The notes beneath the pieces were generated by a model. The model was not told the origin of the DNA and did no database searches. It worked only from the letters and a program-made list of their open reading frames with translations. Of a DNA stretch of 64,000 nucleotides, positions 23,849-33,417 are shown in pieces (within the stretch, counting starts at the first letter, position 1; every line of letters starts with the position of its first letter). The translations under genes were made by a program, and so were the position numbers. The stretch covers positions 1,420,759 through 1,484,758 of the forward strand of contig NW_024468911.1 in assembly GCF_011745365.1 (NCBI RefSeq), given 5' to 3'. The stretch is from Cryphonectria parasitica EP155. Taxonomy: Eukaryota > Ascomycota > Sordariomycetes > Diaporthales > Cryphonectriaceae.

Positions 23849-26800
23849 ATTTTTGGTCGAATTTCGATGGTGTGAGAGTGGCGAGAATAGGGTATCACAA
23901 GTATAGAAGAAGAAAATAAGAGAGTAAAAGAGAGGAAGTCACCCCTTGCACAAACAGCTGCTGCACCTTTCTCCAGCGAAAGAGAGAGGAAGTGGCCGGT
24001 CTGCCTTTACGAGGAGTGGTGACGGCGACAACACTGAAGTTGTTGCAACAAATTTTGGTGTTATTTTAAGGAACGGGCAAGAGTGCGAGCGGTCCCGGTC
24101 CGACTGATTCTTGAAGAAGGGCGGTGGAACTGCTGTGCGGAATCTGAGTCAAGCTCCGAATCGGAGCCAATTGTGTGCCTCCTGTTTGGCAGAGCTTTGG
24201 TATTTCGGAGTGTGGGTTAAAAGCAGTGCAGGCGTCAACGGCACCCCAGAAAATTGCAGCTGTGGCGAACTCTGATCGGCTGCAGGGGACCGATCTAAGG
24301 GCCCATGACTCTGCAAATTCACTTAGCAGGCTTTTAGGTGACTCCAACCATTGCTCAGTTGGGCCGAGGCAAGGGAGAAATCGACTGGTCACGATAACAC
24401 CAGAGACGAGAACCTACGGCAAGCGTCGACGTCGATGAAAAAGGCGATGCCACGATAAGCTGTGCCTCTTCTCTTATTTCCACCTGCAAACCATTTGTCT
24501 CCCCCATTGAACCATTGAGCGGCTCGAGCAAAATCCAACCCGCTGCAGCCCCTCCGCATACTGTTCAGCCCAAATACCGGGATTTCCTCCCCTCCAAGAT
24601 GAACACCACCCACTATCCTCCTCAAACCCGCCTGTATGGTGAAGTCTTGTGCAACGCCAGTACATGCAGTTCAGCAAGTTGTCACAAAAAATAGCGTCGC
24701 CCATGCAAGTGCATTGACTGCGTCCATTGCAACCGAGTCGTTTCCCAAATGAGAGCTAGAGGACTTGTTGCTTTCCAAGTCTGCCTTGAAACACAGAGTG
24801 TCAAGGTGGATGCATTGCCACTATGGAGGTGCTCGCCCAAGGCCATCATGTCGGATATACTATATCCCTTTGAGAGGCCAGCAAAGTTTTCGGTGTTGTG
24901 TAGGCTTGACAGTCCCTGGCACCACACCCTTGCGATTGCAAATGGAAAGAGAAGGTCTGCTCATGATCGGCAGGGCCCCTCTCATTCAGGTTGGCATGCC
25001 GGCGATGACAGCGGATAAGAACATGATTCCATCCAGGGTCTCCTCCCCATTAGGAACTAGCAACCTGTCCCAGATTTAAAGTTTCGCGCATTGCAGCAAA
25101 GGGCAAGGCCGTGAGGCTCTATCTCGCCAATGATCGGCGCTCTTGGTCTCATCCGTCCAAGGTTTGCGCCTTATGCGATGTTCTATGGCCAGGGATTCCC
25201 TCCTGTCAGTGTTTCCGGGTATCCAAGTTATTCAGGGTCTTCTCACCATACTCAACCCCCGTTATACCACGGCAGCAAGCAACACGAGGTGCGAATGATT
25301 CAGGATTGTGAGTTGTCATGGGCAGAGCCTCCATGTCAGGAACCAACGCCGTGGTCCCTCCATCAGGTCAGGGTGCTACAAAACCTGGGTTGATGACGAT
25401 CCATCCAAGCGAATTACAAAATCACAAGAAAAACTTGGATATAATTCTAGTTTCTCCTCTTCCTTTATGATCTGATCTTTGGTTGAGGACCCATATCGTG
25501 TCCTCATGGCCGAACTTTGTTCCTCTGTCAATCTTGTTGAGCAGTCCTCGACATCCCCCATTTCACTCTTTCTATACAAAACCTGGGAGTCTACGTTGTC
25601 GTCCTGTTTTGTTCGCTTAGTGGATTTCTACTACTATCCTCGGACTTCTTAATTCTTAAGTCTGGATACATCCCGAGATTTTTACTTTCTTCCTTTTCGT
25701 CTCTTGAACAGAAAGAATCCCCCTTTCCTGTCAAACACCCACCACCCACAAGTTGCTCCAGGTTCCAAGGTCTCGGGATGATGCGTTTGAGAAGAAGTTG
25801 CTGGTGGACTGATAAGACCCAGCCACAACACACTTCAACGTTGTCGAGTTTCCCGCTATTCCAGATGTCTTTATCCAAGATCGCTTTTAATCTTGTCCCT
25901 CAGATTCCGACAACGGATTGTGCACTGACCGCTGGATTACCCTATACCATTATCATGCTTGCTTGGGGGTGGGAAACCTTCACAACACAGACAAACCTTG
26001 GAGACACCTCTTTCCTAGAGGACGAGCATGCTGCCAGCAGCCGCACATCAAAGCGGATTCCTTTCTTGACTGCATCAAGAACTAGCAAATATCGCAAGCT
26101 AAGAAATGACAGTAGCTTCGGTCAGTGTTCTGAAAGGTTTGTATAAGAAACCCAGTCAAGAGAACCTTCAGACGCCAAATAATTGACAAGAATGAAATGC
26201 AAGCAGCTTTTGACGTGTCGACTTCCCAAATCATAGTGAAACTCGTGCCAGTCAACGGAACCACAAGAAGACTGTTCTGCAGACCGTATGTCAATGTGTC
26301 AAAAGAACGCAACACATCTATCGCTTTGGAGGTTCGGGCCAAGGTATAGGACAGGAAGAGAAGGATGAGAAAAGAAGAGAAGAACAAAAGGAAAGAAACC
26401 AGATCTGGTCATACACATCGGCTCTCCTATTGAAAATTCTGGGACGCGGTCTGACGAGATACGTGTCGCTTCGATCAGCAGCCAGCTGTACCCAAGAGGC
26501 TCTCGCTCAAAGCCAGAGCGTTTCCCATTGGCAACGACAACTTAACGTGCAGATGAGGTACAGAACGGAGACCGCGAAATGCAAAGCGGCGCTCTGTAAA
26601 CATACTACGGACCAGTCGGACACAATGGACGTGCAATCAAGTTTTCGCGTTGAGCGGTGCTGGTCGAGGAACTACCAGTCTCGCCAGAATACATGCTGCA
26701 ACACCAGGCGAACGAGCAGGCAGGAAACATCCACGAACACCCGCGGACACAGCGACGGAAATGCACGAATACGCTTCGAAAAGTCACAGCAGCCGACGTC

Positions 26801-28008
26801 CAGATCGGCGGTCACCCAAACGCCGGAGCCGGATGGAGGTGGTCCCATCCCGTCACTGTCGCGCTACATAAGCAAGGGAGGACAATACCTGCGCAGGAGG
26901 CCTTTTCCTACCGCAACGAACCCAAATAACGGTGGGCTAGATCGCACAAAGGAATCCCATCCTCCCGTTTCGTGTGGCCTTCGTGATCTCACAACGCGTC
27001 GCTCAGCGGACCACGCTCGGGCAGCACAAGTCCTTGTGCTGCGAGACACCCGAAGTCTAACGAGGAGGGTTGACACGGCATTGAGGCTAGAGAGAGCATG
27101 GGAGGACTGGACCTTGGACCTATGCGCACGACGCGAAGGTATCCTTATTCGTTTCGCCCATCCTCGCGAAGAGAGGGAACGGCTTTCGTGGCCTGCGAGG
27201 CGTAAATAGGTGTCTTGCAGATAAGAGGTGAGCGAGCCCTACATTGTCGAGATCTATATCTGCTCCGACTTGGGTAGAGTACCTAATACTCAACATCAAG
27301 TGTGAGGTTGCATGTGACGACTTATAGGACTAGCACCTCTTCTTTGCACAGCATAACCATGGGGTATCAAGACCACGCACTCCTCGAAATCGCCATGTTG
27401 TTCTGGAGATATCAGCAGTACATTACGATTTGAAACCTAATCATCTAAATCATCTAGAATCATCAAGCCTAACGCTAACCATCATCCTACAATCGCTTCA
27501 TTTTGCGACATTTCGACAAAGGAAAAAGGTTGTTACAAGACATTGGGACCATCGTTGTGTTTTGGTGGGGAGCAGGTTCAAAGCCTCTGCAAAGGCCGAC
27601 TTTGCCCACCACCAGTTCTCATCATTTCGTTTCCCAAAAATAACTAAGCAAAAATTGCCCACCAAACCGACAACTGAAACGCCTCTGACCGTTTAACAGA
27701 GAGAAAAAGAGGAGACCGAGAATTTCCGAGACCTTTTTTTTTTTTTTTTTTTTTTTTTTGGTTTTGGGTTTTTTGGTGGTTCATTAACCGTCACTGTTTA
27801 CATCGTACTTCAGTCAGCACTCGGTATTAGCAGGAGGCCCCTTTGGAGGTTGATGCAGCGGTAATCGAGAGCTCAGCGTGCTCGACGACAAGATGCGATG
27901 CCGACGACTGTGACGACGACATGGCGAGTCTGGGGGCCCCTCTGATGGAAAGACAGGCATGGACAGAGATCAAGAGAAGAAAGGGGTCTAAATAACGGGG
28001 TTCGAAAC
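23849..28008. other. Gene-poor region of about 4.2 kb between ILV2 and the 28-kb gene
   Basis: The left end is the ILV2 promoter. The rest has only short frames, except a 259-codon Arg-rich frame at 26430-27209 that I cannot assign (see findings). A 26-nt T tract lies at 27734-27759. The 25.4-26.4 kb part is AT-rich. No transposon domain is recognisable. Confidence 0.45.
24145..24151. promoter_or_regulatory. Gcn4/CPC-1-type binding site upstream of ILV2
   Basis: TGAGTCA is a perfect match to the palindromic site of Gcn4/CPC-1, the bZIP regulator of general amino-acid control. It lies about 297 nt upstream of the ILV2 start, as expected for a branched-chain amino-acid gene. The match is seen in the sequence; binding is inferred. 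Confidence 0.5.
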
Positions 28009-28923
28009 TTACAGCAAAGCCAACTCCAGGTCACCATGAATCCTGGCCTTCAGCTCGATTTCGATCTCGAGGTTCAGGTCCAGCCTCAGCTTGAGGGGGT
28101 TCTTCTTCTCGCCGCCGCCACCCTGTTGCTGCTGCTGCATCATTTGTTGCTGTTGCATCATCTGCTGCTGCTGCCAGTATTGCTGCTGCTGCTGCTGGTA
28201 GTCGTCGTCATCCTCCTCCTCGTCCTCGTCGTACTGCGGCTGCTGGCGGCGGCGGGACTTGCGGCCCTTCTTCTTCTTGGGCGCGGCGACCTGCTGCTCC
28301 TGCTCGCGGGACGCCTGCTCGCCGCCCTGCTGCCAGTACGGCGTCTCCTCGTTGTCCTTGGGCGTCGCGGGCTGGTGCTCCTCAGAAGCAGGAGTCGATG
28401 CGTCCTCGCGCTGCATCTCTGGCTCTGGCTCTGGCTCGTGCTCGTTCTCGACGGCCTGGTCCTCATCCTGGTCCTCGTCCTGGTCCTCCTCCTCGTCCTC
28501 TTCCTCGTCTTCCTCCTCCCCGCCGAAGCCGTCGTCCTGCGGCTCCTCTTCTTCCTCGTCATCTACCTCCTCGTGGTTTGGCTCGTCATCGTCCTCGTCA
28601 TTCTCGGAGTCAGCCTGGGCGTTGCGGTTTACCGACTCAGGCTCCGCATGTTGTTCCTGGTCCTGCTCGGCCGACGAGACGGTTCGGCTCGCCGCAGGCC
28701 TCTCTTCTGTTTCTTCTTCTTGTTCATGTGCCGCCTGCGAAGCCTGGCGATCAGGTTGTTCCGGTCGAGAGGCTGAGGGTTCCTCTGCCTGAGGGTTTCC
28801 TTGCTGCTGCTGCGAGTGCGGCTGTTAGCTTCACTGATGACCGTGGCCCAGGCTAACTAGCCCATGTGGAATCGTCACCCGAGGTGTTGATGTGTTCTAT
28901 CTGGAACTTACAGAGGAAGACAT
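28009..28923 (-). CDS. Acidic/Gln-rich low-complexity protein, paralogue A (terminal IHGDLELALL motif)
   Basis: Exons 28923-28912 (only MSSS) and 28809-28009 (intron 28810-28911, GTAAGT, branch CTAAC, CGCAG) give 270 residues. The chain is intrinsically disordered. It begins with a Gln/Glu-rich N-terminus and an extremely acidic central part (EEEEEPQDDGFGGEEEDEEE, then DQDEDQDEDQ and EPEPEPE). A Lys-rich patch (PKKKKGRKSRRRQQ) and a Gln/Met-rich linker follow. The last 27 residues form a compact block of alternating hydrophobics (LKLRLDLNLEIEIELKA, then RIHGDLELALL). The same block ends the gene at 33010, so the two are paralogues. An earlier AG 12 nt upstream could be used instead and would add four residues. 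The stop codon lies inside a GTAAGT donor-like sequence. Function is unknown to me. Confidence 0.72.
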
Positions 28924-30381
28924 GATCGTTTGTTCTTTTTTTTTTTTTTTTTTTTGGGTTATTATTTGCTTGTTGTTGCTGCTGTTGTTGCGTGGCTCAA
29001 AGTTGAGTTGACTATGTCTTCAGCTGTTGGTTGGCGTGGATATAATCGTGATGGGAAACTTTTCTTCAAGGGTCTGGAGGGGGAGCAAAGGTGCCCTTGC
29101 AGGTATGTCTATTGTTTAAATTGGATCAAGGAAAGCCTACAACAAGACCCTGCATCGGCGACACAAAGTTGGCAGATTGACGCAATGGCTTAAACAACCT
29201 GCAGTATCGGGAGAGGATGATGGATGACAACTTGTCTGGTGTGTGGGGTGTGTACTACGATCTGGGGATGGAGGCGAGAGGACGAGATTACGCCGAAGAA
29301 CCTGTTTCGATGCCTCGATCGCCCCTCCCGTCATGGCTAAAGTCACAACAACAAACCGGCATAACGGCATGCAACACATCACACCCACCCACCCACGCTG
29401 TCTTTCTGTTCCTGACAGTCCGCCAGCCTGGTGGAGGAAAAGCGTCATGTCACACGTCTTGCGTCAGCGGGGGAGGGATCGAGAAGCTGGGGTGGAATCT
29501 TGTTTCTTCGCATCCCATCACGAGGGGGGTTGGTCCAGACCGCGAGACCCTGTGGATATGCGACTTGGGCTTACAGAAACGGGAGCCAGGCTGGGGTTGC
29601 ACCCCAAGGGATGACGATGGACAAGTACAGCAACGGCCGGAATGACGTCGAGGAGGCTGAGGAAAAGAGAGGAAGGATGAGCAGTGCGCATGGGCAACAG
29701 CAGCGGAATGGGGTGTGATGCCTGCAAAGTACTTGCAGGTACCTGGCATGGATGTGTATGGTGTGGGTGCGTGCGATGGTGTGGGCCAGAACGACCTTAC
29801 AACCAGCCCCCCTTGTGGCTTCTGAAGTCATACTATGACTCTAGGCAACTGGGGAAGGAGGGGAGGGGGGGCGGGGTCTAGAGAAGAGAGGAGAGAGGAA
29901 AGAGAAGGAAGGCTCGAATGGTGAGTGGATGAGAGTGTTCACTGGTGGTGTACGAAACGAACACCGAGGGGGGGTTGTGGACCCCGTTCATAGGGCTGGG
30001 ATGAGGAAGGGAATTAACGGGGAACGATGACGAAAGAGCTACTACATGACATGAGCGAGACGTGAACAGACTGAGGAAAGGAAGACGAACAAGAAGGGTA
30101 TGCTGACAGGGTCGGTAGGGATAGATTCAATAATCTCGAGGACCAGTGTCTCTTGTGAAATGCGCATCCAATCTGTGCCATGCTCTCTCTCCCTCCTTCG
30201 CTCGCTCTCCTGACTACGTGCGACACACAAACACACAGTGCAGCAACCCGTCGAAGCGAATCCTCTTTTACTTCTGGGCCACAGACATTTGCACAGGAGT
30301 GTCCACCCCAGCAGACAAGACACAGACGACACAAGAAAGGGGAACGAAACAACCGACATACCACATCAACATCGAGCAACG
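28924..30381. other. Divergent intergenic region with a poly(A) leader tract
   Basis: This is the promoter region between the 28-kb gene (minus) and the 30.4-kb gene (plus). A pure 20-nt T tract at 28936-28955 becomes A20 in the minus-strand transcript, 12 nt before its start codon. The remainder has only short unconvincing frames. Confidence 0.5.
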
Positions 30382-31850
30382 ATGGTGATAGGGCTGCTGG
30401 TCATCGCGGCGATACCCACGGTGACGGGGGTGGCGGAGGCCATCAGCTCCAAGAAGCAGCAGAATGCTGCGATGAAGGAAAAGATCAAGTTCAACATGAC
30501 GGCAACGTTGTCTGTTGACGGGGGTCCACCGACAGAGGCCTGGATTGTTCTCTATGGCGGAAGAGTGAGTTCTCCTCTCTTGTTTTCTTTTCTGATCTCA
30601 GGCATCCAGAATCTTGTTTTTGAGTTTTGCTTTCCTTTCCCCTTCCCTTCTGTCCTCTCTTCTCTTTTTTCTCTCCTTCTTTTTTGGATCGGCACCTTAC
30701 GTTACCGCTACTGCCACTACTACCCACTCTCGGTCCGCTATAACGCAAGAGGCTTCCCTCCTTCTGGTATGGTGGCGCTGGCCGCGCTGATCGTCGCCAT
30801 TTTTTTTTTCTTTCACTCTTGGAGACAAGCTTGGCACACCACGTTTCATGCCACGCACGCATGCCAGTCAGTGCTCTTACAACGTCCACCCTCTACTTCT
30901 CTCAGAGAGATAGAGGCTTCTGGCCAGCGGGGTACCACCGATCACTTGGAGGCCCGCACAGCCGTTGCAGTGATCTACCCTGTGTGTATGTGGAGTTTTA
31001 TGGCTCATGACCGGCAAGCTTACTGCCAGCTTTACGGTTCTTAGGTCGAGGCTCTCACACCCTCACACACATGCTCCCTCCCTCGATTCATTTTTGCCCA
31101 CGAGAGAAGAGAAGAAGAGAGAAAGAGCGAGAGAAGGCGAGAAAGGTAACACGGCTTTTACTAACGGAATGGCTCAACGCCGCCTCCTTCCAGATGTACA
31201 TCGATCACCCCGCGGCACCAGTCCCGGCCCACAAGTTCAATGGTTATTACTTCAAATACCCCAGCGAGCAGGGGTACCAGGGCCTAGTGTCGACGATCTC
31301 AGACGACCCCCCGATGCTCAACTGGCTATACGTGGACAAGGACACTGGCGCCATCCGGTACGGGTCCAGGAAGGAAACGGTGGACCATGTTGTTGGCCCT
31401 TGGGGCTGGAGCGAGGATGAGAAGCTCCTCGCCATCGACGAGGACGACTGGCGGTTTATTGCGGTCGAGGAGGACCTGCCACTACCAAAGAGACCCTCTG
31501 CTGCTGCTGCTGCTGCTGCTACAGAAGGGGAAGGGGAGGGTCAAGGTGGTGGGGAAGGTGATCAGCAGCCACTGAAGCAGGAAGAAGAGGAGGAACAGGA
31601 TTCTATCAGGTGCTGGGCAGTCTACCTCTCGCGGGATCGAGATGGTAGTCTGAAGCCAAAGGCAGAAAGGAGGGCACCACCACCAGGGGGAGAAAACGAG
31701 GAGAAAGACGAGGATGACGAAGAGAATGAAGACGACGGGCCTGATGTCAGGTACACCCACAATTGGGCGCCCATCAGGCTACTGAGGAAGCTGCAGCTCG
31801 GGGTGGACAGCTCGTACGTGAAGGGGGGTGGCCAGTCGGGGAATAGATGA
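30382..31850 (+). CDS. Conserved fungal protein with hydrophobic N-terminus, function unknown
   Basis: Exons 30382-30564 and 31194-31850 (intron 30565-31193, GTGAGT, branch CTAAC, TTCCAG) give 279 residues. Residues 1-20 (MVIGLLVIAAIPTVTGVAEA) are a hydrophobic head or signal anchor. A globular part follows: KIKFNMTATLSVDGG, WIVLYGGR at the junction, then MYIDHPAAPVPAHKFNGYYF, GLVSTISDDPPMLNWLYVDK, and HVVGPWGWSEDEK. I remember this pattern from small filamentous-ascomycete proteins of unknown function, where an intron often sits after the GG(K/R) position. An acidic Ala/Glu insertion separates it from the last conserved piece (NWAPIRLLRKLQLGVDSSYV). The 629-nt intron is long for this genome but contains no convincing extra exon. 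Confidence 0.78.
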
Positions 31851-33009
31851 CGATCAAGCTGGAGAAAGAGAAGGAGGGGGGGGGGCTTAAAATGTGACGA
31901 GGACAGGGAAGAAGAGGAAGAAGCATAAGCAATGGGGGCTGCAGAGAAGAAAACAGGTGCATGTGGAGAGTGGAGTAGGAGAGTGTTGCATCGGAGGCGC
32001 CACCAACCATACTTACTCACCAACTAGTAGGAGGAGGCTTCTACATACAGTACCAGCACTATAAGTACAGTACAGTATGGTAGGAGGAGCAGTGCTACGC
32101 CATTTGAGCACGGGACTTTCTACTGTGTGGCTGGCTGGCTGGTTGGCCACCGCACGGGTTTGGCAGTAGAGAATAATGATAATCATAATATTTGAATAAT
32201 GGCCACAGCAAATCTCTCTACTTTTCGCAACACAAATAGTGACTTGTTGACTGTAAGTGAACAACCAGCAGAAGGGAAGGGGGGTCGGAAAAAATAACAC
32301 GAGAAAGACGAAGACCGAAAAAGAAGATCGGCTACCCAATGAGCTCTGATCTAATGTAGCGTGTGGCTCATGTATCTGAGGGTACCCGTGGGTCTCCAAG
32401 GCCCCCCCTGCACTGCGACCCAGCGGGGCCCGCGCCACTGCAGTCATCGGACAGCATCGATCGGATCACGTACAACTTGCTCGCGCGCGTTCCAGATCAC
32501 GACCAATTTGCTTTCTTTCCCCTTGCGCAGGGCCCTGCCTGCAGAGAAAGCGTGCGCGCATGTGTGTGTGGTCCCGAGATGACGAAGACCCCATGGGTGA
32601 CCTCTTGTCGGGACTGGGCAGGCTGAGTGGCTGTTGGTTGGGTGAGAAGGGGGGGGGGGAGCTTATGATCTCATATCCCTCTCTCTGGTATGTACTGTAT
32701 GGCATGATGATGGATCTGCCAATCTTCTTGCTGCCTTCTTTTCTGTCGATAGGACCCTGAATCCTGTTTTTCGTTTTTGTGCATGTCATGGGAGAACGGC
32801 ATATAGATCGTTCCAAGGCCTTACTTATTCTTGAAACGGCTGGGCCATCTTCAGCAACAATTAAAAAAAAGGAAAAAGAACTTCTTGCCTCCTTCTCTCT
32901 ATATTCCACAAACTATCTCCTTTCCAACCTTTAATTAATCTCCAACTCTCACATACAACGCACACCTATTTATCCTCCCACCACACACAAACAGCAACAT
33001 CAGCCCAAC
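31851..33009. other. Intergenic region
   Basis: This is the 3' flank of the 30.4-kb gene and the promoter of the 33-kb gene. G tracts occur at about 31878 and 32650. No supportable gene. Confidence 0.5.
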
Positions 33010-33417
33010 ATGTCTTCGTCATCACAAGAGCGCGCTCCCCGCAAGCAGAAGAAGCAGCCCCAGCAGCAGGTGTACGAGGAGTCTGGCTCCGAGTCCTCAG
33101 GCTCTGAGGAGCCCGCGCCCCCTCCTAAGCGGTCCAACCGTCGCAACCGCCAGCAGCAGAGCAACCAGCAGATGATGCAGCGGCAGCAGGGCGGGCCCCT
33201 GGGCGGCATGGACGGCGTGGGCCAGACGGCACAAAACCTCGGCGGCGGCGTCACCAACACTCTGGGACAAGTTGGCGGCCAGGCGCTCGGCCAGCAGGGC
33301 GGCGGTGGTGGCAGCGGCAAGAGTGATACCCTCCGGCTGCGGCTGGACCTGAACTTGGATATTGAGATTACACTCAAGGCCAAGATCCATGGTGATCTTG
33401 AGCTGGCTCTGCTGTAA
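33010..33417 (+). CDS. Small Gln/Gly-rich low-complexity protein, paralogue B (terminal IHGDLELALL motif)
   Basis: A single 135-codon frame. The N-terminal 75 residues are disordered and basic/Gln-rich (APRKQKKQPQQQ, PPPKRSNRRNRQQQSN). A Gly/Gln middle follows (GVGQTAQNLGGGVTNTLGQV). The last 27 residues (LRLRLDLNLDIEITLKAKIH, then GDLELALL) are almost identical to the end of the gene at 28009. The conserved block alternates hydrophobic and polar residues, as in a pair of beta-strands, and is preserved while the rest has diverged. It is therefore probably the functional part, perhaps an assembly or lipid-contact element; that is inference. The stop codon TAA lies within GTAAGT. If that donor is spliced to the AG at 33531, the protein would end ALLSA instead of ALL. 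Confidence 0.72.
   Translation: MSSSSQERAPRKQKKQPQQQVYEESGSESSGSEEPAPPPKRSNRRNRQQQSNQQMMQRQQGGPLGGMDGVGQTAQNLGGGVTNTLGQVGGQALGQQGGGGGSGKSDTLRLRLDLNLDIEITLKAKIHGDLELALL

Noticed and set aside
28036..28776. 246-codon Leu/Val-rich frame resembling a multi-pass membrane protein
   Set aside because: It is the complement of the Gln/Glu-rich coding sequence of the 28-kb gene; CTG/CTC runs are antisense CAG/GAG codons.
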